Assembly: GCA_951802425.1 (NCBI GenBank)
Contig: OX637796.1
Location: forward strand, 3,658,001 to 3,722,000
Direction of reading: 5' to 3'
From: Clavaria fumosa
Lineage: Eukaryota; Basidiomycota; Agaricomycetes; Agaricales; Clavariaceae
DNA length: 64,000 nucleotides
The position numbers and the translations under genes are program-made. Below are positions 11,881 to 21,862 of this stretch, piece by piece. Position 1 is the stretch's first letter; the number at the start of each line of letters is the position of its first letter. Below the pieces are notes generated by a model, which saw only the letters and a list, made by a program, of their open reading frames with translations, made no database searches and was not told the origin of the DNA.

Positions 11881-12071
11881 GAAGCTCACGCGCTGCACAT
11901 CAATATATGAATATGAATATGACGTTTCGGCGGCGTGCCACAGAACACAAACAAATCGAAACTTTCTCACACTTTTTTGGCGGAGACCTTTGCTGAAGCA
12001 AGGTCATGATTGTCGGTGTTTGTGTACAACGGCCCTGGATGTAAGCGTGCTCGTCCTCCACCTCAATCGAC

Positions 12072-15000
12072 ATGGATATCATCCAGCACGCTCTGACTCT
12101 CACACCTGTGCCCGGTCTCTCCGTCGCTTTCTCTGTATTTCGCTACATCTGGACCTCTGTTCAGGAGGTCCAGGCGAGCAAGCAACAACTCCATTGCCTT
12201 GCCTCTCTGATTGCGCAGCTTTTACGAACGCTCGATAGTCAGTATCGCAGTGGGCACTTGTCAGAAGCCGGAACATTTTCTCAGCTCAAGGATTTATCTC
12301 GGTGAGCATCCTCAACATATATCTACTTCTTTTCGCATCCTGAACGTGCTTCATCGGCCAGTCTACTCGAGGAGATATCTGAATTCATATGTCGGCAATC
12401 TTCGTACTCTTTCCTCAAGTCTTTATATGTGAAACAGCAACGAATTGTGTCGATCGATGGCTACCATCGTCGTATTACCGCTGCCGTGGCATCGTTCCAG
12501 GTAAATTCTAATTCTTTCACAAATTGTCCTCTGTGGATTGACCACAACGGACAGATATCAGCCCTTTTGAACACTCAGGATTGGCAGTCCAAGAATGATG
12601 AAGCTCGAGCTGCTGATCAAAGCCTTTTGTTGAAGCGGCTCGATGACCTCGAAAGAAATCACAATCAATTATTTGATGTGCTGCTTACTACTAGTATGTG
12701 AGGTTATTAACTGGTTTTCATGTCGAGCTGATTCAACTATAAATGGCTCGACATATAGATGCTAGGCAAAACAATATGGCATCAATGCTGGCCTCGTTGC
12801 AAAAGCAACTCAAGGAGCGATTGAGTTCGGATCGAGAGCAGCAATTTTACCAGCAGAGTTTGCGCCATCTGACAAACAAGAGTGGTATACAAGTGGAGCT
12901 GGATACTTGGACAATCACATCCTTTGAAGTTGACATGGGCCCGGAAATTGGGTCTGGTGGCTTGTATGTCATTTCGTCTTGTCTCTTTGCTCATGTGCTT
13001 ATGTTTGATGATCAGTGGACAAATTCTCAAAGGGACATGGAACAAGACACCGGTTGCAATCAAGGTTCTCAGGATGGACAATGGGATCACACCGGCTGTA
13101 TCAGTAAGTGTCAGACTTTCAACTCCGGACTGGCACTCATTGTTGGTGTCCATGCAGGTTATGCGACAGGAAGTTGAGGTAAGTACTCCGACATACAGTT
13201 GGCTATATGCTAAGGTTCATTGGCTAGACTTGGTCAAAACTAATCCACCCCCACATCTTGCGTAAGCACATGAAAATCCCTTATAAATCTATCCACATAA
13301 CACCTTGCATAGAATTCCTCGGTGCAAATGTGTTGGATGACACACCCTTTATTGTCATGCCATACTACAGAAATGGAAATGCTCGTGACTATATCCGGAG
13401 CCACCCTGACTGTAATCGGATTGCAATTGTATGGTTTATCTCATGAAACCCATGCATGTGCTCATCAGTTCCTTGCAGCTTTGTGACATGTCCTGCGGCT
13501 TACTGTACTTGCATTCTAAGCAAGTCATACATGGTGATCTCAAAGCTGTAGGTGATGCTTCTTGTGTAGTCTATTTATGAACTGAGGCAGCTATTCTGCT
13601 CCAGCCCAATGTCCTCGTTGATGATGGAGGAAGAACTGTGCTTTGTGATTTTGGTCTCTCGCGTGTGAGGTCTGATGTTACCACCCGCACAGCAATAGCT
13701 GGTATTGTGGCTCCAGTTGGGTCCCGGAATTGGATGGCGCCTGAATTATTGATTGGTGGGAGACTCAGAAAACCATGTGATATTTATGCGTTTGGCATGA
13801 CAATATATGAGGTAAGATTACTCATTGACCCGTTTATATCAGATATTTTTTTGATGGAACATGTAGATATATATGGATGATGTTCCGTTGGGTCACATTG
13901 GTTATGCTGACTTCATTGAACTTGTGGTCCGACAAGATGTGAGACCGGAGAGGCCTGAGGGTGATGAGGGTGTTCCTTTTCCTGATGGGATTTGGGACCT
14001 TGCGGAGTCATGCTGGGTGAAAACTCCTACAGAAAGACCATCTGCCACGGCTATCTTTGATATGCTATCACATTTTGTCAATACTGGCACCCCATCACAT
14101 CCATCCCTGTCCAACCTGGTACTTGCAGACAGGAAGCATGAGAAGTTTGACCAAGTGGGGAGCTCAGGAGTGCAGGTGACAGAAGGAATGAAGATGTCTT
14201 TGGAGGCGGAACACCGAGATGCATTGGATGGTCTTCATGATCTGGCACTTGCATACAAGAAACGGGGCAAGTTGGATGAAGCAGAGAGCCTACTATCACA
14301 GGTAGTGGAAGTGCATAAGAGAATTTCAGGGGCAGAACACCCAGACACACTGACAGGCATTCATAATCTGGCTATCACATACCAGGGACAGGGCAAGTTG
14401 GACAAAGCAGAGAGTCTACTAGTGCAGATAGTGGAAGTGAGGAAGAGGATTTTAGGGGCAGAACACTCAGACACACTGTCAAGCATTCATGAGCTTGCTG
14501 CTGCATACCTGAAACAGGACAAGTTGGACAAAGCAGAGAGTCTACTGGCACAGGTAGTGGAAGTGAGGAAGAGGATTTTAGGGGCAGAACACTCAAACAC
14601 ACTGTCAAGCATTCATGAGCTGGCTGCTGCATACCTGAAACAGGACAAGTTGGACAAAGCAGAGAGTCTACTAGCACAGGTAGTGGAAGTGAGGAAGAGG
14701 ATTTTAGGGGCAGAACACCCAGACACACTGTCAAGCATTCATGAGCTGGCTGCTGCATACTTGAAACAGGACAAGTTGGACAAAGCAGAGAGCCTACTAG
14801 CACAGGTAGTGGAAGTGAGGAAGAGGATTTTAGGGGCAGAACACCCAGGCACACTGTCAAGCATTCAAGAGCTGGCTGCCACATACTGGAGCCAGGACAA
14901 GTTGGACAAAGCAGAGAGTCTACTAGCACAAGTAGTGGAAGTGAGGAAGAGGATTTTAGGGGCAGAACACCCAGACACACTGGCAAGCATTCATGTGCTG

Positions 15001-16419
15001 GCTGCCACATACATGAATCAGGGGAAGTTGGACAAAGCAGAGAGTCTACTAGCACAAGTAGTGGAAGTGAGGAAGAGGATTTCAGGAGCAGAACACCCAG
15101 ACACACTGTCAAGCATTCTTGTGCTGGCTGCCACATACTTGAAACAGGGGAAGTTGGACAAAGCAGAGAGTCTACTAGCACAGGCAGTGGAAGTGAGGAA
15201 GAAGATTTTAGGGGCAGAACACCCAGACACACTGACAAGCATTCATATGCTGGCTGTGATATATTGGAGTCAGGACAAGTGGGACAAAGCAGAGAGTCTA
15301 CTAGTGCAGGTAGTGGAAGTGAGGAAGAGGGTTTTAGGGGCAGAACACTCAGACACACTGTCAAGCATTCATGATCTTGCTGCTACATACCTGAAGCAGG
15401 ACAAGTTGGACAAAGCAGAGAGTCTACTAGCACAAGTAGTGGAAGTGAGGAAGAGGATTTTAGGGGCAGAACACCCAGACACACTGTCAAGCATTCATCT
15501 GCTGGCTGTGACATATGGGAATCAGGACAAGCTGGACAAAGCAGAGAGTCTACTAGCACAAGTAGTGGAAGTGAGGAAGAGGATTTTAGGGACAGAACAC
15601 CCAGACACACTGACAAGCATTCATGAGCTGGCTGCTGCATACCTGGAACAGGACAAGTTGGACAAAGCAGAGAGTCTACTAGCACAGGTAGTGGAAGTGA
15701 GGAAGTGGGTTTTAGGGGCAGAACACTCAAACACACTGTCAAGCATTCATGATCTTGCTGCTGCATACCTGAAACAGGACAAGTTGGACAAAGCAGAGAG
15801 TCTACTAGCACAGGTAGTGGAAGTGAGGAAGAGGATTTTAGGGGCAGAACACCCAGACACACTGACAAGCATTCATGTGCTGGCTGTGACATACTTGAAA
15901 CAGGACAAGTTGGACAAAGCAGAGAGTCTACTAGCACAAGTAGTGGAAGTGAGGAAGAGAATTTCAGGGGCAGAACACCCAGACACACTGACAAGCATTC
16001 ATGAGCTGGCTGCTGCATACTTGAAACAGGACAAGTTGGACAAAGCAGAGAGCCTACTAGCACAGGTAGTGGAAGTGAGGAAGAGGATTTTAGGGGCAGA
16101 ACACCCAGACACACAGATAAGCATTCTTATGCTGGCTGCCATATATGTGAAACAGGGGAAGTTGGACAAAGCAGAGAGTCCACTAGCACAAGTAGTGGAA
16201 GTGAGGAAGAGGATTTTAGGGGCAGAACACCCAGACACACTGACAAGCATTCATCTGCTGGCTGTGACATATGGGAATCAGGACAAGTTAGACAAAGCAG
16301 AGAGTCTACTAGCACAAGTAGTGGAACTGAGGAAGAGGACTTTAGGGGCAGAACACCCAGCCACACTGATAAGCATTCATGAACTGGGTGTCATATGCAG
16401 GAAGCAATTCAATGTTTAG
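12072..16419 (+). CDS. MLKL-like helical domain - protein kinase - TPR receptor-like protein
   Basis: Predicted 1,266 residues from 11 exons; all introns are 49-65 bp and keep frame. Residues 1 to about 220 are helical and coiled (MDIIQHALTLTPVPGLSVAF at the start, later LLEEISEFICRQ and ISALLNTQDWQ). They resemble the MLKL N-terminal four-helix domain that agaricomycetes often place before kinase or NACHT modules. The kinase (about 225-490) is complete: Gly loop GSGGFG, VAIK lysine, αC Glu in MRQEVETW, catalytic HGDLKAPNVL, DFG in LCDFGLSR, and MAPELL. The Arg before the catalytic Asp is Gly, so it is a non-RD kinase. Residues from about 532 are 17 full 42-residue TPRs of the kinesin-light-chain type plus a partial one. 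Exons of 21 nt (13158-13178) and 34 nt (13228-13261) encode the αC region. It lies beside accessory DNA and a pseudogene. A role in non-self recognition is inferred from the architecture only. Confidence 0.9.
14212..16416 (+). repeat. Tandem array of 17.5 TPR units, 126 bp each
   Basis: Each unit encodes a 42-residue repeat of the form HPDTLSSIHELAAAYLKQ followed by DKLDKAESLLAQVVEVRK and RILGAE. The second half of the unit is almost invariant in DNA as well as protein. The first half changes at a few positions: the residue after IH (E, V, D, L, M), the pair before Y, and the three residues after Y (LKQ, MNQ, WSQ, GNQ, LEQ, VKQ). Units 11 and 17, and units 12 and 15, are close matches. This suggests block duplication or exchange inside the array. 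Confidence 0.95.
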
Positions 16420-17710
16420 TAAATTTTCATGTGTATGCTTATAATTCCAAAAATAAAAAGGATAAATGTCATGCCCATGTTTCTCTCTTCAGGTCCAGAC
16501 CAGAAATACAATCTCTGGTCCCAGAACTCTGGTGGCTTGTACCTCATGCCTCAGTACCTGAGAGTACTTGCCCCTTATGTGGGGCAGGCACCAAGTCCAC
16601 TGCTGGGGATAGATTCCTCACATGGTGATTCCAGATCCTGTCCTGACTTCCTGACCCATTAAGAACAGACTTTCATAGTTACTTGTCAGGAATTACAATT
16701 TATTATGTACCATCTACATAGTTGCTTGGTGGCCAAGCCACCAACCTCATAGTAGTAGCACCTGAATTCTGGATCATGATCCTGATCCCAGTTTCTGCTC
16801 TGATGTTCCACAGTTAGTCCTGCAATGTATCTACAGATTCTGTAGTTACTATCTTTGATCTGTGGCTAATTATGCCTGTGACTTGTAGTATATAAACCCT
16901 GTACTTTTGTAGACTATTTGGCAGTCTGGATACTTTGTCCAATCTGACTCCTCTCCACCCAGAAACTATTTCTGTCACCCCATAACTCTGAAATTTGGTA
17001 CACATGGACTAGGTAGGGGCATCATTTCAATACATTTTCCAAGTCCCCAAAGTCCAATTCCAGCAGGCCTGGAATCCTGAACCATTCTGACCAGACTTTG
17101 CTCCATCTGCCTGCTCTATGACAAGCCATAACAGTGTATCCAGACTAACACCTTGTAGTCCTCATCCAATCATATCCTCCAGACAACCCCATCACAGTAC
17201 CCATTTAAATCTAGCCTGAGGTTGACCCCCATCCCCCAGGGAACCAGAGGCTGATGCAACACCAAGTGAAATCTCAATCCCCAATGTTACTGCAACTTTC
17301 TGCTGGTTGAAGGTAAGAGTACAACATTCAAATTCACCAAACCTGTCTTTCAAGAAAAGGTGCTCTTGCTCTTTGCAATGTCACATCTATTTGATCTCAC
17401 ATCGAAGGACCAGGAGAAAAACACGGATACAGATGCACAGATAACCAGTGAGCTCACGGAAAGGGAAGAAAATAGCTGTAGAACCTTTTCCTGCATCTCT
17501 TCATCAATGTCTCTGACTTGCTGTGGCAGGACTTCTTCACGACATGCTTACAGATGATGCACACAAAGAAGACTTTGAAAGCCTAGTTTCGACCCACGAC
17601 GTAGAGGCGCTGCCAGTCTATCATGGCAACCAATACATCGAGGCTCCCCGACAGCCCAGTTTAATGCCCCTGTGCAAGCTCATTATTGGCCCGATCATTG
17701 GCCCTGCCTA
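16420..17710. other. Gene-free accessory interval after the kinase-TPR gene
   Basis: About 1.3 kb with lower GC than the housekeeping blocks and no reading frame I can support. It includes an 8 bp-arm inverted repeat with a 3-base loop at 16726-16744 (ttggtggc-caa-gccaccaa) and the second copy of the 19 bp repeat at 17672-17690. It could contain worn mobile-element sequence, but no transposase or reverse-transcriptase motif is visible. Confidence 0.5.
17672..17690 (+). repeat. 19 bp exact repeat, copy 2 (partner at 9232-9250)
   Basis: Same gtgcaagctcattattggc core as at 9232-9250, with partial similarity in both flanks. It lies just outside the 3' end of BDP1. Confidence 0.45.
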
Positions 17711-19787
17711 TCAATCTTTGAAATCATCTATATCTCCTAGCACCTCCTCGCCATCCACGTGTGTCTCTGCGCGAGGAGTCTGGATCTCCTCTCTCATCTC
17801 TGCTGCGGGCGCTGGAGACTCTGTCGAGACCTCCTTCAGAGTCAGAAGCACAGGTGCTCTAATTTCCGGCGTCGGCCCAGAGAAGTCTTTCCCAGTCATA
17901 CGGGAAAGGGTCTGGATATCTGCCAGCGCAACATCGGTGTGAGGAGCTACAGAGTGCACATGTAATAAAATCGATACAGCACCGTAAGGAATACGATTAT
18001 TGAGGCAGAAGTCTATCCTGGCAGGGTTTTTCCGATCTTCGGCTTTGAACTTATTTTTGCAAGCCGTCCGATCTCGACCAGGTAGAACATAAGATATGAG
18101 CTCGTAATTTTCGCCAAACTGTGACAACGCCTGGAGGAATCGTCAGCGACCGCACATCGGATGACCAGCCGCAAAGAGAGCAAATTGTTCACATCGTAAA
18201 ACAAATCTGTTTCTTCTGCGCTCCATCTCGACCCACGAAACTTCTTCCCGTACGTGGCGGAGTTGATAAACTTCGTCGTGTCCGACTCTTCCACGTGCGT
18301 GTATTCTGCCGAATTCTCTTCCATGTTACGGTCCACAAACAGCGATTCTTCGTCTACAATCGTCTCGCCATTAGGACCAATACGGACTTGTACATTGAAA
18401 CGGCTGGTTGACATCGTCAGGGAGTAGTCAAAACCGTGGCTAGTCGCGTCCCGCCTCGTGGGCCTAGCATCGAGCGTTACGTCACTCCCTGAGGCCACGT
18501 TCTGAGGTTCGGTGACAGTGGAGCCATTCGTGGCCGTTGCTGTTGCGCTCGCCACGGACGGCCGGGCATTCGTGTCTGTACCGGTGCCGGCATCGTTTTC
18601 TTCATCCTCCGGATTCTTCCCATATTTCTTCATCTCGGAGACGCTCCTCATCCTCACGCGCTTCTCCTTGTTCGCCGCCTTCCACGCCGCGTGGTTACTC
18701 CGTATCAGAGCCGCTCTGCTGCTGACACGTCCTTGGCCCGTGTCCTTGCACAACTGACCCATTGTAACAGCGGTCTCGTCGAGGTCCGCGCCTGGGTCCG
18801 TGGAAGTGTCGAATGCAGGCACAGATGGAGTGCGTCGCCGTCTGGTTTTGCGGGCTTCATCGTTCGTGGACGTCCTCTGCTCTGTATCCGCATCCGGAGC
18901 AGCACGCGGCTCTGAGGTCTTCTGCCGCACCCTTCTCTGGGAAGGCCCTATGCCGTTGTTGTTGGGAGGCCCCGCAAAGGCGTCGTGTTGCAAATTCTTC
19001 CTAGATTTACGCTTGGGAACACTCTGCCCTCCCCCGTCACTGTGCATCGGCCCGTCAGGTATTGCGGCGCGTGATGTCGATGCGACAGAACGGGTAGAAC
19101 GTTTCTGCGGCAGCTTCACTGTGTGTTCAGAGGCGAGGGCGAGTCTTTGTACCGGCACGGTAGAACGAGGGCCTTCAGAAAAGGGGGGATTCGGCCACGA
19201 GACGAATGCTGCCTCAGAGGGCGCGAGTCCTGAAGATGAACCAGCGGAATGAATTATTTGTATTGCTTCACGTACTGCTTGCTGGACGGGAGGGTGATGG
19301 TGTAGAATGGTTGAGCTTGGTTCGCTGAATGGTTCGGCAGGGGCGGTGATCCTCGTCTGGGGAGTGGCCTGTACTGACGGTAACAATGTCGTGGTTGGCT
19401 GAGTAGGTGTCGCGTTTAGCATGGGTGGTTGTGTGTATTGAGATGATACAAAAGTCGGTGTGACTATTGGAACGTTGTTCGGGGAAATAGAATCAATGCG
19501 AGGGGCTGGGACTGCAGAACTTGCAGACGACAGCGGTGTCTGTGCTGGTTGAAACGCAATCGATGTGAGTGTATTTCCCGTAGCGGTGACAACAGGAACG
19601 CTGGGTGCCGCAATATCCCTGTCTTCGACGGGAGCCGTCGAGGCATTTCGAGAGACCGTTCCTTGCGCGCGAGCACGAGCTTTGGCCACAGGCTTGAATA
19701 CTGCGCCTCCTTTCTCTACCAAGGATGTAGACGCGTCAGCAACTCGGATTCAAAGCTGAAGCCACACTCACGGACGCGTGTAGACAT
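17711..19787 (-). CDS. BDP1: TFIIIB subunit B'' (BDP1)
   Basis: BDP1 joins TBP and BRF1 in TFIIIB, which recruits RNA polymerase III to tRNA, 5S and U6 genes. The N-terminus MSTRVQKGGAVFKPVAKARAR is encoded by a 16 bp first exon (19787-19772), intron 19716-19771, then exon 2. A long disordered region with basic KRKSRK patches follows. The conserved core is present: TMGQLCKDTGQGRVSSRA, then FRGSRWSAEETDLFYD, and after intron 18131-18192 ALSQFGENYELISYVLPGRD with ACKNKFKAEDRKNPARID. Together these make the extended SANT domain. The tail has IQTLSRMTGKDFSG and ends in EEVLGDIDDFKD. A 36 bp segment after NNRIPY (gtgctg...ctgtag) could be a very short intron; either reading stays in frame. Without that splice the product is about 652 residues. 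It is divergent from the next gene by only 86 bp. Confidence 0.92.
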
Positions 19788-19873
19788 GGCGATCTCCCTC
19801 CTGCTAGTGTGAGGCACGGGACGAGTAAAATGGCAGCAAGTCTTTGCAGTCCAACAACAAACTACAACAGCGC
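19788..19873. promoter_or_regulatory. 86 bp bidirectional promoter/leader between BDP1 and the Zn-ribbon gene
   Basis: The two start codons point away from each other with only 86 bp between them. Promoter elements and both 5' leaders must therefore overlap or extend into coding sequence. No TATA box is obvious. Confidence 0.5.
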
Positions 19874-21772
19874 ATGAGTCGCGTCCAAATCCATCAATTA
19901 CCAGTCGGTGAGCAACCAGGCTGGGAGCAAGCGAACGGCGACGGCGATGCCAAAACCCTGAAATCAATAGCGGACAGGTGCGCCAACGATTCAGTGAACC
20001 CTTTTTTCTTTCCATGCCTCATTCTCTACGACCCTAGCTATGTTGTTCTCCAATCTCTCAAGCAGTCGCGGGAGAAATGGGTGACTGGCATGTTCCCTAA
20101 ATTTTCTAGCAAGTCTCGCGGCGGCAGACCTCCAGATACCGTACCACCACCGCACACCATTCAGACACGGGGCAGATGTGACCTTCAGATCGGGCCGCAT
20201 ACCTTTCCAAACACGACATTATTTGAAGTGCATTACTTGCCCATCCAGCCTCAAACGACGCCTACGCCAGAAGCTGCACACCAGGTTGCCACTGGCGCGA
20301 ACAAGCCTTCTTGGCAATCCACTACGCCTTATGGCGCAAATGCAAGCAATACGGCACCCAGCAACCCTCCGGCTGCGGTGGCCTCAACTCACACTGCTGC
20401 CTCATCATCACCACCCCAGCCCCTGTTGCAAAACATCGATCCTTCGGTTGCCATCACTCCGTCACTCATCGCTCAAGTCAATGCAGCCGCTGCATCAGAT
20501 TCCACTCTTGCTAGCCTTCTTCAACTGGCCGCCGCTGGAAAAGCTAATCCCGAGCAGCTGAGATCTCTTGGTCTTCTGATCCAGTCGTTACCGCACACTT
20601 TCAACAGAAACCTAACACAGCAAGCGTCGACTCATCCTATGGCCGTCTCGCAGCCGGTGCAACCAAGTTACACGCCGCTTGTCAAGAATTTCGATCTCGT
20701 TTTAGAATTTAATGAAAACATTTGGGAGCGATGGATATTTCCGCGCGGAAGAGCTGTGTGCGAGAGGATTCCTCTCGGGGGCTTCGCAGCTTATACAATC
20801 GACATCCTAATAACGACAGTCAATCCCTTCTTTCAAAGACCGGCCATTACTGTTCGTAGCGAGGAGCTTGGCGGTGCTACCGATCGAACCAGCCCAGCTC
20901 CTAATAATCTACAACCCGTGACCTTTCGGTTGTGCAAGGCACCACATGCCATATGGGACACTGTATCTCGATGGGCAGGAGGGCAGGATACTATGGCAAA
21001 AAATAAGGAATACTTGGAGTCGTTGGTGCGCGGTCCGCTTTTCATTTTGTTTTGGCGTAAGACCTCAAATTGTATCAACAGCGAGCGCCACCCCGCGTCT
21101 ACCTAGCTCATCAGCTCTCAGAAGGCCCGCTGCTCACACAGCTGCAGAATGTGAGTGGGAGAGGTTTTCACAACACCAGACTATAACACTGCGTTTCTAG
21201 GCCGCCGGCCCTTACGGCACCAAGTCTATTAAGCCTATCCAAAGCAGCGCGTCTCGTCCTCGGCGCAGGCCGGCTATCCGCAATACTCGTACCGACGGCT
21301 CGTCCTCAAGCGCAGCCAATACTCCGAGCGCAGCCAATACCCCGAGCGCGAGCGCGACGCCTCCGCCAACCAAAAAACGCAGACCTGCGCAGCCGAGAAC
21401 GGTAGCACCCGTCCTGGTCATCGCCTGCTGGTCGTGCCAGTCGACTGGCGTGCCTCTTATCATGGGTGGACGTGAGCCAAGTGACCTGTATTTTGTTCGC
21501 GACCCCCTTCTGACATTGGAATAGGGTTCTGTCGTCCGTGCGTTGAGTCTGGCAAGGCGAACACGGAAGTACCACAAGTCGGTAGGGCGACGGGGCCTGT
21601 TTTTCAGGTTCCCTCTTCCCTTGCTACGACATCACACCTGGCCGGCCGTCCGGTGAACAGACTTACTGCCGCTCCTTCTCAAAACCCTTCGCCTCTCGCA
21701 ACGAATCCGCCAATGTATCCTTCAGATCACGCGCAACCACTTGTGGATTCAGCGGTTACAGACAAATCATAG
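19874..21772 (+). CDS. Uncharacterised protein with a C-terminal CxxC...CxxC Zn-ribbon
   Basis: I do not recognise the family. The start MSRVQIHQLP (ATG 19874) is the first ATG in the open frame. A likely intron begins in ADRCAND and ends before SYVVLQSLKQSREKW, which removes an unlikely Phe-rich stretch. Then come a Pro/Ala/Ser-rich linker, a helical QVNAAAASDSTLASLLQL segment, and a conserved-looking block, FDLVLEFNENIWERWIFPRG to ITVNPFFQ-type sequence. Three further introns lead to APPRVYLAHQLSEGPLLTQL, then AAGPYGTKSIKPI, a basic KKRRPAQPR patch, and CWSCQSTGVPLIMGGRFCRP. The last two exons together give a C-x2-C...C-x2-C metal site. A nuclear chromatin or transcription role is plausible from the basic patch and Zn-ribbon, but this is inference. 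Its stop lies 90 bp from that of the convergent gene. Confidence 0.8.
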
Positions 21773-21862
21773 TTAATGCTGTGTGTATATGTGCCATGCT
21801 GCGTGGTTCATTTATCATTATGCCAATAGCTCACTGGTGACATCAAGCCGAAGGGTCGGTTT

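Noticed and set aside
14375..16114. Long minus-strand open frames (329 and 243 codons) across the TPR array
   Set aside because: They arise because the 126 bp unit happens to lack stops in one antisense frame, which then repeats. The plus strand carries a recognisable TPR protein joined in frame to the kinase.
16726..16744. Perfect 8 bp-arm hairpin as a possible terminator or element end
   Set aside because: A single short hairpin without a T run or a matching partner; in a eukaryotic genome it is not evidence of a terminator, and no target duplication is seen.
17360..17965. Several plus-strand ORFs opposite the end of BDP1
   Set aside because: They overlap the conserved BDP1 C-terminus on the other strand and have no recognisable motif.
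18512..19252. Plus-strand ORFs with regular composition
   Set aside because: They are antisense to the disordered middle of BDP1, which has a biased codon pattern that keeps other frames open.
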